Shown piece by piece: positions 51,441 through 63,456 of a stretch of 64,000 nt of DNA. Each line of letters starts with the position of its first letter. The stretch's first letter is position 1. The position numbers and the translations under genes are program-made. A model generated the notes under the pieces. That model saw only the letters and a program-made list of their open reading frames with translations, was not told where the DNA came from and searched no databases. Source of the DNA: Blasia pusilla (taxonomy: Eukaryota > Marchantiophyta > Marchantiopsida > Blasiales); contig CM114272.1 in the NCBI GenBank assembly GCA_050084515.1, positions 61,132,001 through 61,196,000 of the forward strand. The letters run 5' to 3'.

Positions 51441-52751
51441 CAGTGGGCTCTAGGGGCGTGTTTGTATATAGGTCATGGGTATCCGCGCGGCATGTCTAGA
51501 CTTTTCGGGAGATGTCAATTTCCGTGCAACCTTGTTTGCAATAAGGGGGAGGGAGGAAAAAAATTTGTCATTGGTATTTAACCACCCCCATAAAACCACT
51601 CGCACATGTGGTTTGCGATTATGGTTGGAAAGTAATAAAAGTTTTTGAACCACCACCTTTGTTAAGGGTTAAAGTTTGGTAAGTTACCTCATGTATGGAG
51701 TAGTGTGACAAGGCTTACAACGCTTCATGGGTGGGAAAAAAATTTAAACCAACTTTAGGGGAGGTTCAAGATCCTAACTAGGAAATTTTCTTAGCACCCC
51801 TTATGAGGATTGGTAAAGAGGCGTAACCAAACCCACTCATGGATATTTTTTCCAGTTTTATAGACAGGTCCGACATCCATGTGCATGCGTACATGTGGTA
51901 AATTTTTGCTACCATAATTACAATTTTTTCTTGCTTTAGCATCAAATATAAGGAAAAATATTGCCTTTCATTTGTGGAAAATTTTAAAACCTTAGAGAAT
52001 AATTCCATTAAAAAAAAACTTTTACAATTAAGAATAAACCAAAACATCCACCAAATATTTAACCTAAGATATAATCTTGTTACTAATGTACATAAGAAAA
52101 TTGGGCAAATTTACATCTATCTACAAAGTAGTCAAATGCATGAGAAGCACAAAAGGGGCACATGGACAAGTCCTTCTATAGGATTGTTTCCACGTGCAAT
52201 CTTGGTGTTCCAAGGATGTCACCTTAGGATATTTGCATTTCATGTGAGTATGGCAAAATAAGTTTTTCTATTAAAATAATAGTGAATTACAACTATACAA
52301 TTAGTTGCAAAAGGTTATAAATATTTGTGTACATGTGTCATAGCGTGAGTGAATTTATGTGTATGATAATCTTCCCATGCGTGATAAGATCGACAGTATG
52401 TGTGGTGCAAATCTAACCAACTATGAACATTTTGTAACGATGTGTATGCCTACAACACTTTATGCAATAAAACTAGTGTATCACTCCTTTCTTTAATATA
52501 GGGATGAAAATATTTACATACTTTCATAATATTTTATTTTATTTATGAAAATTTTAGGCTTGGGTTATCGATGAATGCTCTTGTAAGTTGATGGTGACAA
52601 ATGGTAGAGAAAGGCGATATATGTCCACACAGGTAGAAAAAATTACCATGTGAAGTTTATAAGAGGGAGATTAGATATTTTTCTTATAGTAACTTTCAAT
52701 CATAAATTCGATATTTCCTAATCTTATTCTCTCCATCTAAATTTCTTTTAG
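51441..52751. other. AT-rich intergenic region, no gene recognised
   Basis: No ORF above 95 codons and nothing recognisable was found, apart from the shared flank of the GC-rich island at the left. Confidence 0.5.
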
Positions 52752-55700
52752 ATGGATTCCATTACTTTTTTTTGCTCGTTACCTTCATGCTTTCTCCAAA
52801 CCACGTTTCATACGTCTTCCCTTGTCTCCGATGACCTATCTACCTTTGCTTCTATGTCATCAGAGATGGAGTTGGATTCTCCATCTATTCGCTTCTCAGG
52901 TTTTACACGCCCTCCTAAAGCCGTAACAACTTCCCCTAGTTCACCTCCTCATCGTAGATCTCGCCATTTTCCTCCAGATACTAATACACCCATTACACTC
53001 GCTATATTTTTTTCCAGATTCTCCTCTTCTCCCCTCTTCGTCTTGTCCTATTGAATCTAATCTTGATCCATTATTACCGAATCCTACTACTTTTCCATCC
53101 CCACATATCTCATATGTGCCCTTGCTTCCAACTCCCATCTATTCTACCCTTATCTCCCCTCTTCCTCTTCCCCCTTCCCCAACCTACTTACCCCCTCATC
53201 GTCGTCCATTACCACATGTTGCACCTCCCACCTCTTCTCCTTGTAATCCTTCTACTTCTGCAATTGTACCAAAGGTTCGTTGCATAGCTTGTGGTAAGGA
53301 GTTTGCTCTTAATGGGATCAAAAGACATCAGCGGTATTGTCGATCCATGCATGGACCATCAATCCCTAACCCGATACCACCTCCTACTGCACTCCCCAAA
53401 ACAACTGCTTGGACCTGGTTAGGCCAAATTGACCTCCTTCGCTCATTCCATCCAGATCTTCAACGTCCTAGACTCTACACTCGCTAACCTTTTCCCATTA
53501 GAAAGGTTAGCGTGTGATGCCATAGATATCAATGCTTGATATCTCCTATTACTCTTCCCACAATGGGTTTTAGTCCTCCCTCCAAGGGGTGGTGCGACGG
53601 GTCATCGTGAAACCTCCTCACGTATTCAGCGCTTTATGTCTGGGGATAGGGAGAATCTTCAGAATGAGCATGTACTTCGAGTAGAGGCCTTAGCTGCGGC
53701 TCATGCCACTCAACATGCCAACCATAGGAGGCCTTCAATACAACAACGTCTTTGATGAAGTCTACTTTTGGGGGCAGGTTGGTGAGTTTTCACGTGCAGC
53801 TCAAGCATTGGGTCCTCTCTCTCTGGCGGTTCCAAGTGCATAAATAGTGGCTCTCTTAGAAGCCTTTCACCCTTCTTCAAGTGGCGATGCTCCATCTTTT
53901 GTGGAAGACTATACAACGGACCTTGACTTGGAGCTTGACTATGAGGTTTTCACAAGGGCCTTTCTTCTTATCCCTCGCTTATTAGCAAGCGGGCTATCAA
54001 AGATGGTTTTTAAGCATCTCGCAATTGCTTCATCCCGGCAGATTTAGCAAGTGGCTTTGTCTCTATATATAAGGTGTGTGCACATATTGCCGCAAGTCGT
54101 CTCCTATTCTCTATCTCTAGGCTCTTAGGGGCTTGTCATTTTTTGGCTATGGATAGGCCTCCTTAAGATGCCTGCCCTTTGGCTATTGGAGAAGTTTTAT
54201 ATTGCTTGGTTAGTCGATCCCTATACTAGCAATTTCTTCATCACTTCAGTGCCCACTTATTTCCTCATCAATTTGGAGTGGCAACTCTTGGAGGTTGTGA
54301 GGTTGTGAGGTTGTGGTACATGGGATTCCCTCCACTCTTGATATTCATCCAGAATAGGTAGTAATTCACATCGATGTGGCTAACGCATTCAATTCAATTT
54401 CTTGTGCGGCCATCTTTGAGGAGTTACGTTGTGCAAGAGGACAACTTGCGAGTCTCATTCCATTTGTTCCCTCCTTCTATGCCTATGATACGCCCATTAT
54501 CTATTCTCATCATGCTACTTTAGGGGAATATAGTATTCTATAATCGGCTTGTGGCACATGTCAAGGTGATCCCATGGGTGGACCACTCTTTGCCATTGCC
54601 CATTTTCATGCCCTTCGAGCATCAAGGCAAGCATTTCCATCTTGTCTTTTCCCTTCTATTGTTGATGACACTCACATTATAGGTCCTCTTTCTGAAGTGG
54701 TTCCTTCTTATACCTATTTCATGGAGCAACTCTCTTTCTTAAACCTTAAAGTCCAACCTAGTAAATGTGGAGTATGGTCTCCTTCATGCCTTCCCTCAAT
54801 ATTCACCCCATCTACTCTTGATTTTCCCATCTACCTTGAACGGATAGGGTTCTTGGGGTCCCAATTGGCTTCATCGACTATGTCTCAAAGTTCTTGGATG
54901 AGGCCCTTTAAAAAGATGTGGAATGGCTTTATTTATGACCTCATCTAGGGGATCCCTAAGTGGCTTATGGGATTCTCTCCTAATGTTTTCTACGATGTCC
55001 TTCCTATCTTCTTTGCACTTGTCCTCGTCACTTCAAGGTTCTTACATCGGTTGGCCTCTTTTGACACTTCTATCTTTGGCAACTTTTGATCAACTTCTTG
55101 CACGAATACATTTGAGGGAAAGGATGGTGTCTTGGTTTCACGACAAGCTATCTTGCCTATTTCTTATAGAGGGATGGGACTTTCCTCCATAGTCTCAAGC
55201 TGCTCCCGCAACCTTTTTGGGGAGCTGGGCGTTGGTAGTACCAATTATGGTTTCAAGGTTTCTCCAAGGAGATACATCTATCTTAATGGATCATGTCGCC
55301 TATGTAGAGGAGGAGGACTTGTTATTTCAACAACAAGTGAGATCTGCACGAGCTCTTCTTCCTTTTGCTACACAACCAATTCTACCCCCTTTCAATCAAT
55401 TGATTACGGAAGGGCTTGATCGACTTCAAGAGCATATCTCCGAGAATCTGCATCAAATCAATTTTTCCAGCATTCTCTCTAACGCTCATCAAGCTCTTCT
55501 GCGTTTAAGTGCGGATACCGGAGCAAGGGCGTGGCTTACTGCAAATCCTCTTATTCTTCCATTTCATCTTCCTCGAAGTATATTCTCGACAACTTTGCGA
55601 TTACCCCTTGAATTTTCCCATCCTTCTCTATTAGGTGTACCGAATTGTGTATGTGGAGATCCCATAGATGCCAAGGGTATCCATATTCTCCGATGTGCAC

Positions 55701-56257
55701 ATGGTGGAGAACGAACGGCCACACATAATGTCATGAGAGAGGCGGTAGCATCGGTGGCTCATACTGCAGGATACATCGCTAGGCAAGAGCAACTCCATGT
55801 CCTACCTTCAACCACACAAGCAACCTCTCGTCGGAGAGTGGATCTTGTTATGTCTCGAGGTGGATTCCGGACACTAGGTGATGTGGTGGTTGCTGATCCA
55901 ACACGTTTTGACTTGGTGTGTCGAGCCGCACATACTAAAGGTTTGGCGGCCGAAGCTGCAGCAAGAATCAAGGAGTTAAGTTATGTTGTGAGACATACGA
56001 CTAATGGATTTATTCCTTTTGAAGTGGAAGTATTCGGTCATTTACATGTGTCTTTTGATACTTTCCTGAAAACATATGCTCACCACTCCGTGGAGAATCA
56101 TCACCTTGCCCCTTCCTGTAGTCCTTCTCTCTCTGTAGTTACTACTTATTTTTGGCAATGCATCTCAGCGGCCTTACAACGTGCACAAGCCTTGGCATTG
56201 ATACGTCGTGCTGAGGTAGTGGGGGGGTCGCTCGCCTCGTCGTCCATCCACATCTGA
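52752..56257 (+). mobile_element. Non-LTR retrotransposon with restriction-like endonuclease, broken
   Basis: The element reads in order along one strand. A Ser/Pro-rich N-terminal part is followed by a zinc finger VRCIACGKEF...H-x3-C (53275-53340). A reverse transcriptase has IDVANAFNSI (54362-54391), QGDPMGGPLFAIAHF (about 54558) and the catalytic SIVDDTHIIGP (about 54655). The last ORF (55217-56257) has a CVCGDP...HILRC...H zinc motif and then RRRVDLVM ... DVVVADPT, which fits a restriction-like endonuclease. This domain order is that of R2/NeSL-like elements, which insert by target-primed reverse transcription. Frames change repeatedly between 53.5 and 55.2 kb, so it is dead. A 5'-truncated relative lies at 58617-58844. 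Confidence 0.82.
55217..56257 (+). CDS. C-terminal endonuclease ORF of the non-LTR element
   Basis: This is the longest intact piece of the element, 346 codons. It begins in the region after the reverse transcriptase. It then contains the zinc motif CVCGDPIDAKGIHILRC (about residues 147-163), the conserved RHD-like ATHNVMREAV, and the endonuclease core with RRRVDLV and DVVVADPT. The end includes AALQRAQALALIRRAE. The endonuclease nicks the target DNA in related R2-type elements. Its openness compared with the upstream frames may be chance or recent insertion age. It is not a host gene. Confidence 0.75.
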   Translation: MGSWALVVPIMVSRFLQGDTSILMDHVAYVEEEDLLFQQQVRSARALLPFATQPILPPFNQLITEGLDRLQEHISENLHQINFSSILSNAHQALLRLSADTGARAWLTANPLILPFHLPRSIFSTTLRLPLEFSHPSLLGVPNCVCGDPIDAKGIHILRCAHGGERTATHNVMREAVASVAHTAGYIARQEQLHVLPSTTQATSRRRVDLVMSRGGFRTLGDVVVADPTRFDLVCRAAHTKGLAAEAAARIKELSYVVRHTTNGFIPFEVEVFGHLHVSFDTFLKTYAHHSVENHHLAPSCSPSLSVVTTYFWQCISAALQRAQALALIRRAEVVGGSLASSSIHI

Positions 56258-58616
56258 CCAACCACTCGTGTTCTTGTCAGATTTGTTTCAGGCTATCAAT
56301 CCTGTAGCTCGTTGAGTCGGTGTTTGCGTTGGCTAGTTGCCTTTTTCTTTTTGCATTCCATTATGCATTTTTTGACTCCTCTTTTGAGATGTTATTACCT
56401 TTCTTTGTCCTCTTTTTATAAGAAAGTGGGTAGATAGAAAAGAAGAAAAGAGTTTGTCATAGAGCCAAGGGAAGGTGATTGATTATTTGTTACATAGGAA
56501 GGAGACACCTTGAATTTAATTTTTGCAAAACTTAAAAGAGCATGAGATGAAATAAAAAATTTGGCAAAACATCATTCAATTTTAAAATGAAGATAAAGAG
56601 CTTTGAAACCAGATGATTTTAGAGAGAAAAACTAGTGTGGCCTTTTTCCCTCCCCTCTGAATATTACACCCGTTACATTGACAATATATTACGACAGATT
56701 ATATGCAAGAGTCTCTTCTACATTTTTGTCCTTTCTATAACATTTATCCATTGGCCCAATGCAAACTCAAGTCCATAAATTATTTTACTAATCACTAAAG
56801 CCTACATTCATAATTTTTTCTCAGCTTTACTTGAGAAATTTTTTTAACAATCTTAAACTAGCTGAATAGGCCGCATACTTGTTGGGTAAAAAAAATAACC
56901 AAATCAAAAGGTGAAACTCAAATGAAAGGTTCGTTCAAAACTTTGGATAACTTTAATTGCATTTGAGACAAAGATATGATCGAAAGTGAACAAACCAGTG
57001 ATAGACAGCCTGTCGCTCTACGGGGGAACCGGTCGCTCTACGGGGGTATAGCTGCAGCCTCTCTCCGCTGGATGCGAGGAGAGCTAGCGATGTCCGATAG
57101 CCATAGATAGCGGGGGGTCTTTCTACGCCAAGTGTTCGGCTAACTAAACAAGGGAATGTCGGACCGGAGGAAAACTAGGGGGCGACTTTGGCCGACGGGA
57201 GATCATGGGAGGACACACGGAAATCATGCATTTATTCGGACGTCTAAGAGTATGATCTTTATGTCCCTTCTATATTTACGGTTTTTCAAGTTTTTTTTTT
57301 TTTTCCGTGAGTGTCTTACACATGTTTGGATAATTATTTTCTTCCGACCCCTCTCATAGGTTAATTTTCTGGATTTGTATTATATATGTTGGGTTTTGTA
57401 GAAATACACGTTTAATGTTTGAACTAGTGGAATTCACTTGACATTTTCTAGCCGGTATATAGGTGACCCCTTATCTTTTCTTGGGGGGCTTTATAGGTGC
57501 CCCCTTTACTCGACTCTTTTAAGTCCCTTGTTTAGATAGATGGTTTTCCATTAAGGTGTATGTCCACCTCTTCCAACATCCCGGGCTCTAAAACCCGTAC
57601 ACCAAAATTTATGGACACAACATCCAGATTTGAGATCTGAAATTTGAGACGCCCTATTAGGCGCCTTCAATCAACTCCAACTGACCGTTAAACATGGACA
57701 GTCATTTGTAAGGTGCCGTAACCAGTCCTTACGGTAGTTGAGTGCTCTAACAAATCCTTACGACCATTTACCGCGGTGGTCAAAGGAAGGCAAAATCCGC
57801 AAGGCAAGCAAACGAGTCTTGGGAGCCTCACGCCCATTCATCAGTGGGACATGGGTTAGAAGTGGCTCGCGCCTATTCATCTTCGGGTTAATGGGATAGG
57901 GGTTAGAAATGGGTCACAATTTAAGAGGGGGCTCGTGCAAAACGATTAACACTCATTACCCTCAAACTCGGGATCTCCCTCTATGAAGTGAGCACGTCTT
58001 CCACTCCACCTTAGTCTTCTCCCTACCACAACCTGTATCAATAAATGATTTATTCTCTTATCGAAAAGAATCTTTACCTTAGGCTAACTAACCCGAAAAT
58101 GAATAAGCTTGGGAGGGGCCAAGGACGGGACAACATCCCACCTCCTCGAATCTCATCCACCTCTTCATATTTCATCCAGGTATCATCTACAAATTTATAT
58201 TATTATTGGAAAGTGCCTTCTTGATTTGAACACTTCTTGTAATGTTTCACTCATTAAAAACAAACATTTCACAATTTAAATTTATGTGGTCCAATATTAG
58301 TCCCTTCAAGGACCATTAAACCCTTTTTTTATTCCACTACACGGACACCTTACCAGTGTGTTACTGATTAACAAGTGTTACTAATCAGTGGTAACACATG
58401 TGTTACTAATTAACCCTGGCCCCCGTCCCTCTCAGAGGGTTTTTGAAGGCTATGACACCTTTCGACCTAAACGGACGTTGCGACCTCTCTCCTGTGGGAA
58501 CTGCCTTGTCTCAATCGAAGCTCCTCTCAACTTTTCCCGGTTTTGTTTGTTTGCTTCTTATTCGATGCATGTCCACACGGAATATATAATATATCCACTT
58601 TATTATAAAATAAATC
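56258..58616. other. Intergenic region, no gene recognised
   Basis: The first 160 bases are the 3' end of the non-LTR element. A direct repeat GTCGCTCTACGGGGG lies at about 57010-57048 and a long T tract at about 57290-57304. A short repeat of GTGTTACTAATTA sits at 58358-58413. No gene was recognised. Confidence 0.5.
58358..58413. repeat. Three copies of a GTGTTACT(A/G)AT word
   Basis: GTGTTACTGATTA, GTGTTACTAATCA and GTGTTACTAATTA occur at intervals of about 17-25 bases. Confidence 0.7.
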
Positions 58617-58844
58617 TCAAAAGAGGACAAAGAAAGGTAATAACAACTCAATAGAGTAGTCAAAAAATGAATAAAAGAATACAAAAAGAAAATGGCAACA
58701 AGCCAACGCAAACACCAATTCAACAATTGGTAGCCTGAAACAAATACGACAAGAACTCGAGTTGTTGGTCACACGTGAATGAACGACGAAGCGAACGACC
58801 CCCACCACCTCCGCACGACGTATCAATGCCAAGGCTTGTGCACG
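58617..58844 (-). mobile_element. 5'-truncated copy of the non-LTR element
   Basis: Read on the minus strand, about 228 bases match the element end at 56181-56415, from CGTGCACAAGCCTTGGCATTG to TTTGTCCTCTTTT. Severe 5' truncation with the 3' end kept is the usual product of incomplete target-primed reverse transcription. Confidence 0.88.
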
Positions 58845-59586
58845 ACCGAAAATAAATAATAATTACCAAGAAAAAAATACTAAAAAGGAGCAAGATGATG
58901 ATTTTCGAAATAACACTAAAATTTGTCATTTGGTCATTTTCTAAATGACCGAATATTTTATTGCAAAATGAAATGACACGGAACAATCTGACATGTCCAC
59001 ACTGAGGAGGCGATCCCAAACCGACATGACAGAATGCGCTCTCCGGACGACAATGAGGAGATTGTGGAAGCGGAAGTGGAGGCTTCTGGAATCTGGCCAC
59101 GCGAAATGGTCGCCGAAATCGACGACACTCGAATCCACGGAGTGCGGTGACGAAGTCACCCACACGTTCGGGAACTAACGAAGCGGGTGACGCATTCTTG
59201 CGGATTCGGCATTGCGGAACGAGGTGAGTCGGACGAATTATCCTGATCACAGTTTTGTTTTGTTTTTCATGACCATGTCCCGATTCAAGCGATGCAGCTG
59301 GGAACTTGGGAAGGAGAAGATGGGCCCGCAATCGTGTCAGCGCAATTACTCGGAGCCTCGGACGCGCTCGGCACAGTGTGAGGATGGAGCGGCAGGCGCC
59401 GAGCGACGCGGAGGCCGCCATAGCTGTCGATTCCCGCACTGTCTGAGTTTGTTGGAGCTCTGTATTTGACGGCGGAGATCGCAGCAGTTGTCGTGCGTTG
59501 ACGTTGAGAAGTGATCGGATTCGTGCGAGCATTGCGTGTCCGAGCACTCGGTAAATCGCATTCATTTGCAGCCTTCTCTTACGCAT
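58845..59586 (-). other. Long open minus-strand frame, unrecognised
   Basis: A minus-strand frame stays open from 59586 into the truncated non-LTR copy (288 codons in total, to 58720). It includes an Arg- and Ala-rich start after an internal Met (MAASASLGACRS) that resembles an organelle presequence, and a hydrophobic segment near the end. I recognise no domain. It may be the first exon of a gene, or a chance frame in GC-rich sequence upstream of the DUF247 gene. Confidence 0.22.
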
Positions 59587-60197
59587 TCCCCAGCTCCCAT
59601 TTTAGCTTCTGCACTTTCTGTGCCGCGGGATGTTCCGATTCCGAATGGATGCAGATTTTCGGCGCTCGAAATGGACAAGGGCGGAAACAATACTGGACCT
59701 GTCTACGCGTGGGGACACCAGTGTTTTCCCTGGCTTCAGTGGGATCACGGCGCCACCGATCGATCGCGGAGCAGCGCGGCTGGAAAGCCGGAGGATCACA
59801 GATTCCTTTCATTGCAGCGTCACTTGTATGCGTGTTGCGTTTCGATGTGGTGCGGCGGCGAGAATGTCGAGCAAGCTGTTCGCGAGAGGAGACTAGGTGA
59901 GCGCTTGCGCATTGGCGGGACAGTATGAAGGAATCGATGTACACAATGTACGCAGCTAGATGCTTGTTCCGGCTGGCACCTTCCGATCTATGCTCTGGAG
60001 TACAGATTCTGAGTTGGCTGGATCAGAGGCGAGTGCAGTAATCTTCACGATTCCAGTTTCCGGAGACGACGATCCATCCGAAGTTCCTGCAATTCGTGCA
60101 CGACATTCACTGCTTTCTCGCAGCAGCACTTCCGAGAGTAAACCGGATCACTCGGTGCGATTTCGCTGTCCGAACTCGACCGGATCCTCCTGAGGCC
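59511..60197 (+). other. GC-rich 5' region of the DUF247 gene with overlapping open frames
   Basis: Two overlapping plus-strand frames of about 130 codons (59511-59900 and 59536-59928) and a minus-strand frame cover the same bases, so at most one can be real. None is recognised. The region is the likely promoter and leader of the DUF247 gene. Confidence 0.4.
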
Positions 60198-62261
60198 ATG
60201 GCGTCGGCGTCGGCGTCAACGTCGGGCAATGGAGTCGAAATGACTTCCAATGAGTGTGCCGAACCACCTATGCCGACTCCTCGCCAGAAGCAGAAAACCC
60301 CTACAGGATCGCCATCTCCGCCTCCCCAAGCTAGCGCTGAAGCTTCGACGTCGGGTAATTGCAAGGATGATGCAAAGGCGTCGAGGTTGGGCAAGGGCGC
60401 TCATACGTCCGACGATATTTTGGATGCACAACAACTCACAGATCCTCACGAAACACCGCGTCCACAACGGAAATCCCGACATGAAAATGGCCATGACAGA
60501 AATGACGATCAGTGTAGTTTCCATATGCGTCAGGGGATCGATCGTCTCATTAGTGGTAACAGCAGAGGAGACGATCGGTACAGTGCCAGTGAACGCGAAG
60601 AGCTCGAGCATCTGGTTAGCGTCGATGGCAGAGGCGACGATGAGTGGAATGTGAACATACATGAACAGGTGAAGAATCTTCTGGACTCTGGCGATCAGGT
60701 CGATGCGAGGGCGAATCCTACTAGATTTCATCGAGTCCCGGAGCACTTGCGATCCATCAACCCTGGGAGCTATACTCCTCGAGTCATATCTTTAGGTTTG
60801 TACAGAAGCATTCACAATACTACGAATTCGTTGGATGTGTTGAGAAATTCTGCAGAGATCGAGAAGTTCCAGGTGCACCTCGCGTACAAAACTTGTCGCA
60901 AGAGATGCACATGGGACGCATTGTGCAATGAGGTTCTTGAGGATCCGTCTGCTGTGAGAATGATGTACGAATCATGCGACCACTTCGAAAATAAAGTTGT
61001 ACAATCCATTCTCACATTGGACGCCATCTTCTTGATGCACTTCTTGGTCCACGATAATGGTTCCGGTGACAGGTCTCCGCACTGGAAGCACGAGGTGAGC
61101 AACGCGCCATGGTTGGCTCTCCAGACCTCCGAAGTGTACCGCGACATCTTCTTCTTGGAGAACCAGATTCCATTCACCGCGCTACTCAAAGTCCCCAAAA
61201 TCGTCGCAGAAACTAGAGATGCTGCATCAAGCGAGCTCTCCGCGAGCGTTTCCATAGAGATCCAAAGCACTCTGGAATCCGACGCGGAGAAAAGTAAACA
61301 CCTTCACAATCTCATCAAAGGACCTATCCTCAAAGTTTCTTCTTGGCTCCCAGGCTATCGAACTAAAGTAGACAATTACTACGAAGCTCATCCAGATCCA
61401 TCAGAGCACCTACCCGCCACTCACCACCTTCTGGGATACCTGTACGAGGTCTTGACCAGTGCTGCAGCACCGAGCGCCAAAGCACATATTCCGGAGCCGG
61501 ATCACAATTCGATAGTCGTAACCCTAGGAACACTTCCCAGGATATTTTCTAGTAAAATAGCAACCGTAGGGATCCGGAGAGTCATAACTGTGCATCTCGA
61601 TGAGATTTACCTACGCTTATTGCTCTTCCTGCTGCAGCTGGTGATCAAGCTATTGAAGCTGTTCTTTTCCAGCACCCCCTCGGGTTACAATCTGGAAGCT
61701 ATGACATTGAGCAATCTTGGCAACGCGGGAATTAGGGTGAAGGCGGGGGCCGTGGGGATAAGGGAAATCGAGTTTGATTCTAGCTCTGCAGTCTTGCGCT
61801 TACCGAGTTTGTTCATACACTATGATTGCACGGAATCGCTACTGCAGAACTTGGCGGTTTTCGAGTACAGACGCCATTGCATGTCGGGGTCGGAGGAGAT
61901 CTGCCCTCTGTTGGATTACTTGTATCTTCTCGACACTCTCGTGGATTCCGCGGCGGATGTGCGATTGCTGAGAGCAGGAGGAGTCTTGAGTCACAACTTC
62001 GGCAGCGACGAGGATGTTGCACGGATGTTGAACGGTATCCACCGCGGATTCGTTTGGCGACAGAGCAAGGAGATGGCGAAGATTTACGACAGCCTTCGAC
62101 TGTACCGCAACAACGACTGGAACAAGGCCAAAGTGGAGTTCTGGGCTACCTATCTCCAGCGACCATGGCTGGCGATATCGGTGATGGCGGCCACAGTTGT
62201 TGTGGCAGCATCAATCCTGCAGACGGTGTACTCCGTTCTTAGCTTTTATATGAAGAAATGA
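60198..62261 (+). CDS. DUF247 plant membrane protein, intronless
   Basis: This is a plant DUF247 protein of 687 residues with a C-terminal membrane anchor. The molecular role of the family is poorly known; some members act at self-incompatibility loci in grasses. I chose the ATG at 60198 for its GCCATGG context. The frame stays open 34 codons upstream to 60096. Residues 1-175 are low-complexity, Ser/Pro- and acidic-rich, and include three tandem 22-residue units (residues 103-168). The DUF247 domain begins near residue 177 with FHRVPEHLRSINPGSYTPRV and contains the conserved DIFFLENQIPF near residue 315. A membrane segment (AISVMAATVVVAASILQTVY) lies near residues 657-681, followed by a short basic tail. 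The N-terminal extension is longer than usual for the family. No frameshift or stop was seen. Confidence 0.9.
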   Translation: MASASASTSGNGVEMTSNECAEPPMPTPRQKQKTPTGSPSPPPQASAEASTSGNCKDDAKASRLGKGAHTSDDILDAQQLTDPHETPRPQRKSRHENGHDRNDDQCSFHMRQGIDRLISGNSRGDDRYSASEREELEHLVSVDGRGDDEWNVNIHEQVKNLLDSGDQVDARANPTRFHRVPEHLRSINPGSYTPRVISLGLYRSIHNTTNSLDVLRNSAEIEKFQVHLAYKTCRKRCTWDALCNEVLEDPSAVRMMYESCDHFENKVVQSILTLDAIFLMHFLVHDNGSGDRSPHWKHEVSNAPWLALQTSEVYRDIFFLENQIPFTALLKVPKIVAETRDAASSELSASVSIEIQSTLESDAEKSKHLHNLIKGPILKVSSWLPGYRTKVDNYYEAHPDPSEHLPATHHLLGYLYEVLTSAAAPSAKAHIPEPDHNSIVVTLGTLPRIFSSKIATVGIRRVITVHLDEIYLRLLLFLLQLVIKLLKLFFSSTPSGYNLEAMTLSNLGNAGIRVKAGAVGIREIEFDSSSAVLRLPSLFIHYDCTESLLQNLAVFEYRRHCMSGSEEICPLLDYLYLLDTLVDSAADVRLLRAGGVLSHNFGSDEDVARMLNGIHRGFVWRQSKEMAKIYDSLRLYRNNDWNKAKVEFWATYLQRPWLAISVMAATVVVAASILQTVYSVLSFYMKK

Positions 62262-62864
62262 ATTGGTCACCTCGACTTCCAAGGGCCCATATCCCATGCC
62301 AGGTTACGGTTTAGGCCAAAATTTTCGGCCAATGGAATGGCCCAGAAGTAGTTATGAGCGATGGGTGTGTTTTGTGGCATTATCCATTAGTAAGTTGTTT
62401 TGGACGCCGGGAATTGTACACCTAAAATCCATGTTTTAGGTGTATCAAAATACATTATTTTCACAAAGCGTATATAATAGAAACAACGGATGATAATGTC
62501 TTGTAGACCGGTTTTGGCCAGAGTTGTTAGAGAGATTGCACATATTAGACCTCCTCCATGGCGGTTGTATCTTGCCAACCTTTTTTTAAATACACAAAAT
62601 TAAGCTTAAAAGTAAAGGGGTCGTGTTTTATGGATCACCACTACATATATGCTTATGGGAAAGGATATGTGATGGTTTTTTTGCGAGTGCTACTTGGCCT
62701 TGACTACTACTTTGCAAGTGTACATCGCGAATAGTTTAGAATAGTTTTGCGATGATATGTCACACAAATATTTTACGTGAGTGTTCCAAGTAGGGTTGCA
62801 CATAGACAAAGTTTGTGTCCGCGGACTTATGTCCGTCCTAGGGACAAACATGTCTATGCAGACC
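62262..62864. other. DUF247 3' flank, no gene recognised
   Basis: Only short ORFs occur. The 3' untranslated region of the DUF247 gene probably lies at the left. Confidence 0.5.
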
Positions 62865-63310
62865 CGATCATTCCGTGTCCCGGATCTGGGCCCGCCTTGT
62901 CTGCACCGGATCCCGCACTGCACCTGATCTTGGCCCGCATTGTTCCCACAACCTAGGCCTATGTCAGGCCCTCATTCGGCCGGTGTCCGAACCGTGCGAG
63001 AGGGGTGTGGGCTGCAGCCCGCGAGGTACACATCCTGTTTTCTCTTTTTTAAAAATTTTTAAAAAATATAAAAATGAAAAAAAATTGGTCCTTGCGGGCT
63101 GTGCAGGCCCGCGTAGGAGGTGCGTAAGCCAAAAGCAGGCTTGACGCTAGAGGGGCGCGGGCCGAATGCAAAAAGGGCGTGAGCTGCAGCCCGCACAGGG
63201 AGAACCTAGGCTTTTTTTATAATAATTTTTAAAAAAAATTGGACTACGTAGGAGGAGGGCAGACTGGACGCAGGCCACAAAGCGAGAATAAGCACGTGAT
63301 GGTTTGTCCG
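62865..63310. repeat. Third GC-rich repeat island
   Basis: Words such as GGCCCGC, GCAGCCCGC and GGGCTGC are dense at 62880-63030 and 63090-63200, split by AT-rich blocks (TTTTTAAAAATTTTTAAAAA at about 63045 and a similar block at about 63215). It resembles the islands at 26.0 and 51.1 kb in composition, but I found no shared flank. Confidence 0.55.
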
Positions 63311-63456
63311 CGGACGTGTCTGCACCTGTCTGTACAAGTCTATTGCATGGACGGACAAATCCGTTTTTTTGCAACCATGGTTTCAAGACCTTTGGGACTC
63401 AATTGGTCTTTGGGAATATGATCATTATTTTACAAGTCTTTTTCCCACGTTTGCAA

